DNA of 6,237 nucleotides from Thermodesulfatator sp. (GTDB taxonomy: Bacteria > Desulfobacterota > Thermodesulfobacteria > Thermodesulfobacteriales > Thermodesulfobacteriaceae), in assembly GCA_027036915.1 (NCBI GenBank), contig JALWCD010000202.1, positions 595 through 6,831 of the forward strand. The letters are read 5' to 3'. The position numbers and the translations under genes were made by a program. The notes beneath the pieces were generated by a model that worked only from the letters and a program-made list of their open reading frames with translations, ran no database searches and was not told the origin of the DNA. Below, piece after piece: positions 1 to 6,234 of this stretch (position 1 is the stretch's first letter; every line of letters begins with the position of its first letter).

Positions 1-1263
1 CTGCGCGAGGCCCTGGCCAAAAACCCCGAGATCCTCGCCCGGGGCCACGAGGTGCGGGCCGCGGGAAGTGCCGTGCGGGCCGAACGGGGAAGGCTCCTTC
101 CCCGGATAGATTTCCTGGCACAGGCGAGTCGCTTAAGTGATCCCGTGCCCGTGGTCTCCATCAAGGGTCCGGGAAAATTCCCGGCCTTCAGTCGGGACAT
201 CTATTTTTCCGAGGTGGAGCTGATCTTTCCCATTTATGCCGGAGGAAGGTTGAGGAAGAGGGTCCGGATCGCGGAGATAGAAAGGGTTCTCACGGAGAGC
301 CTTAAGGATCAGACCGCGCTCGACCTTCTGGCCAACGTGAAGGACACCTTCTACCTGGGACTCTATCTCAGGGAGCTTGTTTCGGCCCGGGAGAAGACCC
401 TTTCGGCGTTGAGGCGGGAGGAAAAGGAGGCCGAACTCAGGCTTAAGGTGGGGCGCATTCCGCCCCTTGATCTCCTGCGCATAAGGACCCGGGTGCGGGC
501 CGGGGAGGCGGCCCTGGCCGCGGCCCGGGAGGGGCTTCGCCGGGCCAAGGAGGCCCTCTCCGTGCTCCTAGGAAGGCCTCCGGAAAGCACCTTTGAGCTT
601 GAGGGCTCCATCCTTCGGGTTCAAAAGCCGGAGGAGGTTTCTCCGGACCTTGCCCTTTCCTGCCGGCCGGACATCCTGGCCCAGAGGGAGGCGGTGATAA
701 AGGCCGAGGAGCTCGCGGCGCTTGCCTTCCGGAAGCATTTTCCCGAGCTTGACCTTTACTCAAGTTACGGTCGTAAGGCCGGCTCCGGGCTCAACCATTC
801 CGAGGAGGTCTGGGAGGCCGGGGTGCGCTTGAGGCTCAATCTTTTCAGCGGGGGGACCATCTCGGCCCGGGTGGCCGAGGCCCGCTCGCGGGCGCTGGCC
901 GAAAGGGAGCGCTTGCGGCTCCTTGAACTTTCGGCCCGAAGGGAGATCGCGGAGGCCCTCTCCCTCATCGCCCAGGCCGAAGAGGAAGTAGCCCATCTTG
1001 AGGCCGCAAGGGCCACGGCCAGGGAGGCCTTCCGGGTGGAAAGCCTGAGATACCGTACCGGGGCCGGCACGGTGACGGACATGCTCCTTGCCCAGGCGGC
1101 CTGGGCCCGGGCCGAGGCCGACTATCTTGCGGCCCGCTATCGCCTGGCCAAGGCCTACGTGGCCTACGAACGGGCCACCACTCTCCTTGCCCGCGGCTGG
1201 CTCAAACTCCGTTGCTGGAATCAAATTCACCGAAGGTTCGGAGGAGAAGATGCGGAAGATTAA
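1..1263 (+). CDS. TolC-like outer membrane efflux channel, 5' end outside the window
   Basis: This is the outer membrane exit channel of a tripartite efflux pump (OEP/TolC family), which forms a trimeric beta-barrel with a long periplasmic helical tunnel. The reading frame is open from base 1, so the start codon and signal peptide lie upstream; 420 residues are visible and some tens are probably missing. The GTG at 52 is not the start, because homologous-looking sequence (LREALAKNPEILARGHEVRAA) runs before it. Counting from the first visible codon, the two family half-repeats are clear: FPIYAGG at 76-82 and NLFSGG at 280-285, each preceding a long helix. The second repeat begins at RPDIL (222-226). 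The last helix carries the typical GAGTVTDMLLAQ motif (354-365), followed by long Ala/Glu/Arg-rich coiled-coil helices. The tail after about residue 390 (WLKLRCWNQIHRR) is not family-like. The last 14 bases overlap the adaptor gene. The assignment is firm; the exact member is not. Confidence 0.9.
   Translation: MREALAKNPEILARGHEVRAAGSAVRAERGRLLPRIDFLAQASRLSDPVPVVSIKGPGKFPAFSRDIYFSEVELIFPIYAGGRLRKRVRIAEIERVLTESLKDQTALDLLANVKDTFYLGLYLRELVSAREKTLSALRREEKEAELRLKVGRIPPLDLLRIRTRVRAGEAALAAAREGLRRAKEALSVLLGRPPESTFELEGSILRVQKPEEVSPDLALSCRPDILAQREAVIKAEELAALAFRKHFPELDLYSSYGRKAGSGLNHSEEVWEAGVRLRLNLFSGGTISARVAEARSRALAERERLRLLELSARREIAEALSLIAQAEEEVAHLEAARATAREAFRVESLRYRTGAGTVTDMLLAQAAWARAEADYLAARYRLAKAYVAYERATTLLARGWLKLRCWNQIHRRFGGEDAED
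1240..1246 (+). promoter_or_regulatory. Ribosome-binding site that sets the adaptor start
   Basis: GGAGGAG lies three bases before the ATG at 1250 (core GGAGG five bases before it), inside the end of the TolC-like gene. It decides the adaptor start. The reading frame stays open upstream to about 1088, but that stretch is a shadow of the TolC-like gene, and only the ATG at 1250 is followed directly by a membrane anchor. Confidence 0.75.
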
Positions 1264-2383
1264 GGCCCTTATCGTTTTTCTCGTGGCGGTCGCGGTGGTG
1301 GCCCTTGCCGTGCATAAGGTGCGCGAGAAGCGGGCCGCTTTAAAGAGGCTTCCCCCGCCGCGGGTCGTGCCTTTACCGGTTGAGGTGGCCCGGGTCAGGG
1401 TGGGGGTCCTTCCGGTTACCGAGCACTATCTGGGGGTGATCCGGCCCGTGCTTTCCGCCAGGATTACCTCCAGGATTACCGGCTATCTCCTTTCCGTAAC
1501 CAAGTACGAAGGGGACCCCTTGGAAAAAGGCGAGGTGCTTGCCCGCATCGACGATACCCCCATCCGGGCGCGCATCGCCTCGCTCAAGGCCCAGATCGAA
1601 GCCGCCCGGGTGACATATCTTACGAAAAAACGGATTTTTGAGCGCGACCGGGTGCTCTATCGGGAAAAGGCCATCTCGCAGGAGGCCTTTGAACTTTCGG
1701 AGTCCGCCCTGCGGGAGGCCGAGGCCCGGCTTAAGACCCTTGAGGCCGAACTTTCGGCCGCGGAAAACGACCTCACCTATGCCGTGATCCGGGCGCCCTT
1801 CTCCGGGGTGGTCACGGAAAGATTCCGGGAGCCCGGGGAAATGGTGGTCCCCGGAGCGCCTATCCTCGCTCTTGAGGATCCCTCCCGGGGCTATCGGATC
1901 TTCGTGGGGGTGCCCCAGGCCAGGGCCGCGCTCTTTAAACCTGGGGCCCGGGCGATCCTTACCGAGGGAAAAAGGAAGCTTTCGGCAAGGATCTTTCGGG
2001 TTCACCCGGCGGAGGGCCCCGGGGAGCTGGCCACGGTGGAGATCAGGTTTTCCGAGCGACCCTTCGGGCTTCCCTCCGGGGCCCGGGTGGGGGTGGATCT
2101 GGTGGTTCGCGAGGTGAAGGGGGCCATTGTGCCGCTTCAGGCCCTTCTTGAGACCGCAAACGGGACCTATGTCTTTCTGGCCCGGAGGGAGAAGGGGCCC
2201 TTCGCCCGCATAGAGGTGGCGAGAGTCCGGGTCCTCGGCCGCGCGAAAGAAGAAGTCGCTCTCTCCGGTCTGCTTTCCCCCGGAGACCTCGTAGTGGTGG
2301 CTTCGGAGTCCACCCTCCTTTCGCTCCATAACGGCCAGAAGGTGCGGATAGAGGAGGGGCAAAGTAAAATTTTCGGAAAATAA
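1250..2383 (+). CDS. RND efflux periplasmic adaptor (membrane fusion protein, HlyD/AcrA family)
   Basis: This 377-residue adaptor bridges the inner-membrane permease and the outer membrane channel. Residues 1-4 (MRKI) precede a hydrophobic segment at 5-21. No Cys is seen, so it is anchored by this helix or exported, not lipidated. The first half of the lipoyl-like domain is at about 66-101 (SRITGYL, then EGDPLEKGEVLARID). A helical hairpin follows at about 102-175, rich in Glu, Ala and Arg. The second lipoyl half is at about 176-209 (TYAVIRAPFSGVV, then EPGEMVVPGAPILAL). A beta-barrel domain spans about 212-287, and a membrane-proximal domain (VPLQALLETANGTYVFL, then LSPGDLVVV) completes the AcrA-like order. 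The start overlaps the TolC-like gene by 14 bases, which suggests coupled translation and one transcript. Family assignment is firm; substrate specificity cannot be read from it. Confidence 0.93.
   Translation: MRKIKALIVFLVAVAVVALAVHKVREKRAALKRLPPPRVVPLPVEVARVRVGVLPVTEHYLGVIRPVLSARITSRITGYLLSVTKYEGDPLEKGEVLARIDDTPIRARIASLKAQIEAARVTYLTKKRIFERDRVLYREKAISQEAFELSESALREAEARLKTLEAELSAAENDLTYAVIRAPFSGVVTERFREPGEMVVPGAPILALEDPSRGYRIFVGVPQARAALFKPGARAILTEGKRKLSARIFRVHPAEGPGELATVEIRFSERPFGLPSGARVGVDLVVREVKGAIVPLQALLETANGTYVFLARREKGPFARIEVARVRVLGRAKEEVALSGLLSPGDLVVVASESTLLSLHNGQKVRIEEGQSKIFGK
2369..2381 (+). promoter_or_regulatory. AT-rich 13-base perfect dyad, candidate AbrB-type operator
   Basis: ATTTTC-G-GAAAAT is a perfect inverted repeat with six-base arms and one central base. 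It covers the last adaptor codons and the T of its TAA stop, and ends 20 bases before the antitoxin ATG. It sits in the only AT-rich patch of this junction (about 2361-2387). A TAAAAT sequence at 2365-2370 resembles a -10 box, but no convincing -35 box lies at the right distance. AbrB/MazE-fold antitoxins often bind AT-rich dyads at their own genes, so an autoregulatory site is plausible. It could also be chance, or a weak RNA hairpin. There is no T-tract after it, so it is not a terminator. Confidence 0.35.
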
Positions 2384-2401
2384 AGAAGTAAGGAGGAAGC
2401 C

Positions 2402-2632
2402 ATGCTGGCCAGGCTTTCGGCCAAAAACCAGATCACCATTCCCAAGAAAATCCTTGAGAAGCTTCCCCCGGTGAAATACTTCGAGGTTTCCCTGAACGAG
2501 GAGGGCTGCATCGTCCTGCGTCCCATCCCGGAGGAGTCCCTGAGTCTTACCGGGATCCGGGAGAAGATGAAAAGGCTCGGGCTTACCGAAGAGGCGGTGA
2601 GCGAGGCCATAAAATGGGCCAGAGGAGGGTGA
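2402..2632 (+). CDS. AbrB/SpoVT-fold antitoxin of a PIN-toxin pair
   Basis: This is a 76-residue protein. Residues 3-42 form a swapped-hairpin AbrB/MazE/SpoVT DNA-binding domain: the signature SAKNQITIPKKILEKL (6-21) is followed by the beta strands FEVSLNEEGCIVLRPI. The C-terminal part (about 45-74) is predicted helical and charged (GIREKMKRLGLTEEAVSEAIKWARGG), as expected for the segment that wraps and inhibits a partner toxin. The start is supported by AGGAGG at 2391-2396, five bases before the ATG. It begins 18 bases after the adaptor stop, and its end overlaps the toxin gene by 19 bases, the usual antitoxin-first order. By family knowledge it should neutralise the PIN protein and may repress its own transcription. 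Its composition matches the pump genes, so there is no sign of recent transfer. Binding of this protein to the dyad at 2369-2381 is inference. Confidence 0.85.
   Translation: MLARLSAKNQITIPKKILEKLPPVKYFEVSLNEEGCIVLRPIPEESLSLTGIREKMKRLGLTEEAVSEAIKWARGG
2603..2620 (+). promoter_or_regulatory. Translation start region of the PIN gene, with a possible start-masking hairpin
   Basis: GAGG at 2603-2606 lies seven bases before the ATG at 2614 and is a weak ribosome-binding site inside the antitoxin gene. GGCCAT (2605-2610) can pair with ATGGGCC (2614-2620) across an AAA loop with one bulged G, which would hide both the start codon and part of the ribosome-binding site. A stronger AGGAGG at 2623-2628 could instead serve a GTG at 2638, nine bases on. 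The hairpin is a short-range pairing read by eye; its stability was not computed. Confidence 0.35.
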
Positions 2633-3045
2633 TCCGGGTGGTGCTGGATACCAACGTGGTGGTCTCGGGCCTGCTTTTTGCGGGGGCTGCGGGAGAGGTG
2701 GTCGGCCTCTGGAAAAGGGGCCTTATCCGGCCCCTTCTTTCACGGGAGATCCTGGATGAGTATCTGCGGGTGCTTGCCTACCCCAAGTTTCAATTGACCG
2801 AGGAAGAGATCTGCTTTCTCCTCTTCCGGGAGATCCTTCCCTGGTTTGAAGTGGTGGAGGAGGTCACGGACCAAAGTCTTTATGTTCCCGAAGACCCGGA
2901 GGACGACAAATTTTTGCGCTGTGCGGTCTCCGGCCGGGCCGATTTCCTGGTGAGCGGGGATCAACACCTTTTAAGCCTTCCCCGGCCTCCGGTTCCCGTG
3001 CTTTCGGTGCGGGAATTTTTGAGGCGCATCAAGGAGAGACCATGA
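2614..3045 (+). CDS. PIN-domain ribonuclease toxin (COG1569/TIGR00305-like)
   Basis: This is a 143-residue PIN-domain protein, a metal-dependent RNase fold used by VapC-like toxins that cut RNA. The four acidic positions are present: D12 in VVLDTN, E49 in LLSREILDEYL, D98 in DPEDDKFLRCA, and D116 in LVSGDQHLL. The pattern DTNVVVSGLLF, then EILDEYLRVLAYPKF, then PEDDKFLRCAVSGRADFLVSGD is characteristic of the putative toxin group TIGR00305, not of classical short VapC. The ATG at 2614 is chosen for its start codon and GAGG site. GTG at 2629 (giving MIRVVLDTN, the more usual family N-terminus) or GTG at 2638 are real alternatives; both keep the active site. The gene overlaps the antitoxin gene by 19 bases, and its TGA overlaps the permease ATG as ATGA. 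It looks intact and probably active. Confidence 0.88.
   Translation: MGQRRVIRVVLDTNVVVSGLLFAGAAGEVVGLWKRGLIRPLLSREILDEYLRVLAYPKFQLTEEEICFLLFREILPWFEVVEEVTDQSLYVPEDPEDDKFLRCAVSGRADFLVSGDQHLLSLPRPPVPVLSVREFLRRIKERP
3031..3045 (+). promoter_or_regulatory. Coupled stop/start junction between PIN toxin and RND permease
   Basis: AAGGAG at 3031-3036 lies five bases before the permease ATG at 3042 and is inside the end of the PIN gene. The PIN stop (TGA, 3043-3045) overlaps that ATG in an ATGA arrangement. Such four-base overlaps commonly support termination-reinitiation, so permease output may depend partly on ribosomes finishing the toxin gene. The ribosome-binding site is good enough to also allow independent initiation. 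Confidence 0.7.
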
Positions 3046-6000
3046 GTTTCGTGGAGCGTTATCTAAGGAACCCGTATCTCATTACCTCGGTCATCGTGCT
3101 CACCGTGGTTTTAGGTTTCATCTCCTTCCGGAAGATGCCCTTAAATCTCTTCCCCGATGCCAACTACCCGAAGATCGCGGTGGTTCTGGTCTGGCCCGGG
3201 GCCTCGGCCGAGGACGTGGCGGACAAAGTAGCCCGGCCGGTGGAAAAAGAGCTCGCCACCTTGGATCTCGTGCGCAAGGTCAGGTCTTCTTCCCGGGACG
3301 AGGTGGCCGCGGTGTCCGTGGAGTTCGAATACGAAAAGAGCCTGGATTCCGCGGCGGTGGACGTTTCAGCCGCCCTGGACCGTATATGGGCCAGTCTTCC
3401 GCAGGGACTCCTTCCGCCACGGATCTTCAGGATAAGCGACGCCACTGCTCCGGTTTGCACCCTCGCGGTCTATCCCAGGCCCGGCTCACATCTTGATCTC
3501 GCCAAGGTGCGGCAGATCGCGGACAACGAACTGCGCGAGGCCCTTTTGCGTATACCGGAGGTGGCTCAGGTGGAGGTCTTCGGCGGGTATTTTCCGGAAA
3601 TAAGGGTAGAGGTGGATCGCGACCGGCTGGCCCGCTACGGTTTAAGTCTTTCCCGGGTGATCTCCGCTCTTTACGCTCAAAACCTGAACATCCCCGGGGG
3701 ACTCCTCATCCGGGACCGGGACCAGATCCTCATCAAAGTCTCCGGAGAGGTCCTTTCCCGGGAAAAACTCGGCGACCTGGTGGTGGCAAGCCTTGACGGA
3801 GGGGAAATCCATCTCCGGGATATCGCCGAGGTTCGGACCCTTTACACCGAAAGACAGAGCTTCTTTCACGGAAACGGGCGGCCGGCCATAGGGCTCAACA
3901 TCCTGCGCCCGGAAAAGGGCCACGTAACCTACACGCTCGAAGCCTTAAAACGCGAGCTTCCCCGGATAAAGAAAAGCTTTCCGGATCTCGTGATCGAGAT
4001 CGCCGACACTCAGGAAAACCTCATTCGCACCTCCATCTCCAATCTGGTCGGGGCCCTGCGGGACGCCATTATCCTCACCGTATCCGTGATCTTCCTTTTC
4101 CTGGCCCGCACGCGCATGACCCTTCTGGCCGCGATCTCCATTCCCTTCACCTATTTCATCACCTTTTTCGGGATGCGAATCCTGGGGCTTGAACTCAACA
4201 TCGTGACCCTTACGGCGGTGATCATCGCGGTGGGACTCCTGGTGGACGACGCCATTGTGGTCATCGAAAACATCGACCGCCACCTGAGAATGGGGAAACC
4301 CCCACGCGAAGCCGCTATATCCGGCACCAAAGAGATCTGGCTTGCGGACTTTGCCGGAACGCTCACCACCATCGTGGTCCTCGTTCCCATCATGTTCATC
4401 GGGGGCTATGTGGAAAAAATCCTGAGGCCGCTGGCCATGGTCCTCACCATGGCCCTTCTTACTTCTTACGTAATCTCCATCACGGTGATTCCCCTCCTGG
4501 CCACGAAGGTCCTTACGGCCGGCGACCACCGCACCCTCCCGGAAAGGATCCTTTATCGGGTAAGCGAAGCCCTTCTTGAGCCGCTGAGGAATTTTTTTAC
4601 CGGGCTTTTTGCCCGGGCCGAAAGGAGGCGACTGCTCTTCATAGGGCTGGCGGTGGTTCTTCTCGGAGTGAGCCTCAGACAGATGCCGCTTGTGGGCCGG
4701 GACCTCATGCCTCCCATGGATACCGGGATCATCAAGATCGCCTTCGAGACCGAGCCCAACACCAGCCTTGAGCGCACGGAAGCCATAGTAGAGCGCATGG
4801 AGGAGATCATCCGTAAAAGCCCGGGGTTCCTCCGCATGGCCACCGTGGTGGGAAGCGAACCGGGCGTAATAAGTTTCGGGGCCGAACGTCTCCCCCAGCA
4901 GGGGCTCATCACCGTGCATTTCGTGGATCGGTTTCATCGCCAGGAGACCATCTGGGAGATAGAGGACCGTCTGCGGGAGGAATTTGCGCGTCTTCCGGGG
5001 CTGAAATACGTTCACGTCTATGAGTTCGGGGCCACCCCCCTCTCCTCCATCGCCGCCCCGGTGGATGTCATGATAAGCGGTCCTGATCCGCGCGTCCTCG
5101 ATCGCCTGGCCGAAGAGGTAAAGGCCAGGCTCTCCCGGGTGCGCGGTCTCGTCACGGTCTCCCGTAGCTGGGACCTGGAAAAACGGGAGGTCCATCTCCG
5201 GCTCGATCTTGAGCGGCTCAAGCGCCTCGGGCTTTCACCCCTTGCGGTAGCCGAGGCTACACGGGAGGCCTTCTCCGGGGTCAAAGCCACGGTCCTGCGG
5301 GTCCCGGGAGAGGACGGCTACGCCGTGACCGTGAGGTTCCCGGCCGGACAGAGAGCGAGTCTGGCCGATCTCCGGACCCTCGAGATTCCGACAGCTAAAG
5401 GTCCCGTCCCCTTGAACGAGCTTGCGGAATTCGAGACCGCGAAAACCCTTACGGTCTTCACCCGGGAAAACCTCTCCCCGGTGGTGAACGTAAGGGGTTA
5501 CCGGAACACCACGGCCATAACCCATCTCCAGAGCCAGGTAGAAAAGCTGCTCGAAGATCTGAGTCTTCCTCCTGGCTATCGCATTTCACAGGAAGGCGAG
5601 ATCAAACCCATGAAGGAGGCTTTTGGGCGGCTCAAAAGGGCCATCCTGGTCTCCCTGATCCTCCTTTATTTCGCCCTGGTGCCGACCTTCCGCTCCTTCG
5701 GGCATCCCTTAACCATCATGGTGGCCATCCCGCTTTCCCTCATCGGGGCGGTCTGGGGGCTTCTCATCGTGGGGCGTCATTTCTGTATGCCGGCCTCTAT
5801 GGGGCTCATCCTCCTTTCCGGCATCGTGGTCAACAACTCCATCATTCTCATAGACCTCATCGAAAAGGCCCGGGCGAGAGGAGTCTCGCGCCGGGAGGCC
5901 ATCCTTTCGGCCATCCGCGTAAGGACCCGACCCATCATCATGACCGCAGCCTCTACCATCACCGGAATGCTCCCTATCGCCGCCGAAAGGGCCCTGGGGC

Positions 6001-6152
6001 TTGAGAGGTTGTCACCCCTTGCGGTGGTGGCCATCGGCGGGCTTGCGGTGGCCACCCTGCTTACCCTGCTCTACGTGCCCCTCTTTTATACCCTTTTTGA
6101 GGACATAAAAAACAAATTTTCAAACATCCGGAGGAGATTTTCCCGGGCCTAG
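3042..6152 (+). CDS. RND efflux permease, HAE1-type (AcrB/MexB superfamily)
   Basis: This is a full-length inner-membrane proton-driven transporter of 1036 residues (AcrB has 1049). TM1 is at about 12-29, followed by a large periplasmic loop to about 335. TM2-TM6 lie at about 338-488, and an amphipathic segment at about 500-528. TM7 is at about 530-548, a second large periplasmic loop runs to about 865, and TM8-TM12 cover about 866-1018. TM4 carries VGLLVDDAIVVIEN with D402 and D403, matching the AcrB proton-relay pair. TM11 carries the RTRPIIMTAASTITGMLPIA motif (961-980). TM10 reads GIVVNNSIILID (927-938), so Asn replaces the lysine of AcrB, a variant common in other RND permeases. CusA-type pumps have a single Asp in TM4, so a metal pump is unlikely. 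Substrate is unknown, probably organic amphiphiles or drugs. The start overlaps the PIN stop; the TAG stop is followed 19 bases later by a terminator stem. Confidence 0.95.
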   Translation: MSFVERYLRNPYLITSVIVLTVVLGFISFRKMPLNLFPDANYPKIAVVLVWPGASAEDVADKVARPVEKELATLDLVRKVRSSSRDEVAAVSVEFEYEKSLDSAAVDVSAALDRIWASLPQGLLPPRIFRISDATAPVCTLAVYPRPGSHLDLAKVRQIADNELREALLRIPEVAQVEVFGGYFPEIRVEVDRDRLARYGLSLSRVISALYAQNLNIPGGLLIRDRDQILIKVSGEVLSREKLGDLVVASLDGGEIHLRDIAEVRTLYTERQSFFHGNGRPAIGLNILRPEKGHVTYTLEALKRELPRIKKSFPDLVIEIADTQENLIRTSISNLVGALRDAIILTVSVIFLFLARTRMTLLAAISIPFTYFITFFGMRILGLELNIVTLTAVIIAVGLLVDDAIVVIENIDRHLRMGKPPREAAISGTKEIWLADFAGTLTTIVVLVPIMFIGGYVEKILRPLAMVLTMALLTSYVISITVIPLLATKVLTAGDHRTLPERILYRVSEALLEPLRNFFTGLFARAERRRLLFIGLAVVLLGVSLRQMPLVGRDLMPPMDTGIIKIAFETEPNTSLERTEAIVERMEEIIRKSPGFLRMATVVGSEPGVISFGAERLPQQGLITVHFVDRFHRQETIWEIEDRLREEFARLPGLKYVHVYEFGATPLSSIAAPVDVMISGPDPRVLDRLAEEVKARLSRVRGLVTVSRSWDLEKREVHLRLDLERLKRLGLSPLAVAEATREAFSGVKATVLRVPGEDGYAVTVRFPAGQRASLADLRTLEIPTAKGPVPLNELAEFETAKTLTVFTRENLSPVVNVRGYRNTTAITHLQSQVEKLLEDLSLPPGYRISQEGEIKPMKEAFGRLKRAILVSLILLYFALVPTFRSFGHPLTIMVAIPLSLIGAVWGLLIVGRHFCMPASMGLILLSGIVVNNSIILIDLIEKARARGVSRREAILSAIRVRTRPIIMTAASTITGMLPIAAERALGLERLSPLAVVAIGGLAVATLLTLLYVPLFYTLFEDIKNKFSNIRRRFSRA

Positions 6153-6171
6153 TTCCCTTGCCGTCATGACC

Positions 6172-6199
6172 GGGGACCGCCCGCTGGGGTCCCCTTTTT
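6172..6199 (+). terminator. Rho-independent terminator ending the operon
   Basis: GGGGACC (6172-6178) pairs perfectly with GGTCCCC (6188-6194) across a nine-base loop, and is followed at once by five T (6195-6199). It lies 19 bases after the permease stop. There is no A-run before the stem, so it should work for the plus strand only. It marks the 3' end of the pump transcript. Confidence 0.85.
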
Positions 6200-6234
6200 G
6201 CCGGCGCTCTTATCGAAGCCGGCGGGGTGCCGGC
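6200..6234 (+). repeat. Three GCCGGC copies after the terminator
   Basis: The self-complementary hexamer GCCGGC occurs at 6200-6205, 6218-6223 and 6229-6234. The last two can form a six-base stem with a five-base GGGGT loop, followed by CTT at the window edge. This could be the start of a second terminator, a short intergenic repeat, or chance in GC-rich DNA. The window ends too soon to decide. No gene is seen here. Confidence 0.35.

Noticed and set aside
1088..1249. Possible N-terminal extension of the adaptor from an ATG at 1088
   Set aside because: The extra 54 residues are Pro/Arg-rich shadow translation of the TolC-like gene. The ATG at 1250 has a strong ribosome-binding site and leads straight into the membrane anchor.
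1373..2362. Minus-strand open frame of 329 codons opposite the adaptor gene
   Set aside because: It is a Gly/Pro/His-rich shadow with no recognisable domain and no ribosome-binding context; the plus-strand adaptor is unmistakable.
2391..3044. Similar sequences before the antitoxin ATG and the permease ATG (AGGAGGAAGCCATG and AAGGAGAGACCATG), considered as an insertion scar of the toxin-antitoxin pair
   Set aside because: The likeness is short and imperfect and is explained by both being ribosome-binding sites. No longer direct or inverted repeats flank the pair.
1..3544. Fourteen-base identity between 1-14 and 3531-3544 (CTGCGCGAGGCCCT)
   Set aside because: Both encode Leu-Arg-Glu-Ala-Leu in amphipathic helices using the preferred codons; there is no extended repeat.
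4426..4454. Two nearby CCATGG palindromes in the permease gene
   Set aside because: They encode LAM and TMA within TM6 and are explained by codon choice.
3945..5195. Long minus-strand open frame of 416 codons opposite the permease gene
   Set aside because: The translation is low-complexity (His, Asp, Gly and Pro rich) with no family motifs. It lies wholly opposite a clear RND permease and is a by-product of GC-rich codon use.
3042..6152. Heavy-metal (CusA/CzcA) type assignment of the permease
   Set aside because: TM4 has the Asp-Asp pair and TM10 lacks the CusA-like signature, so the HAE1-type reading fits better.
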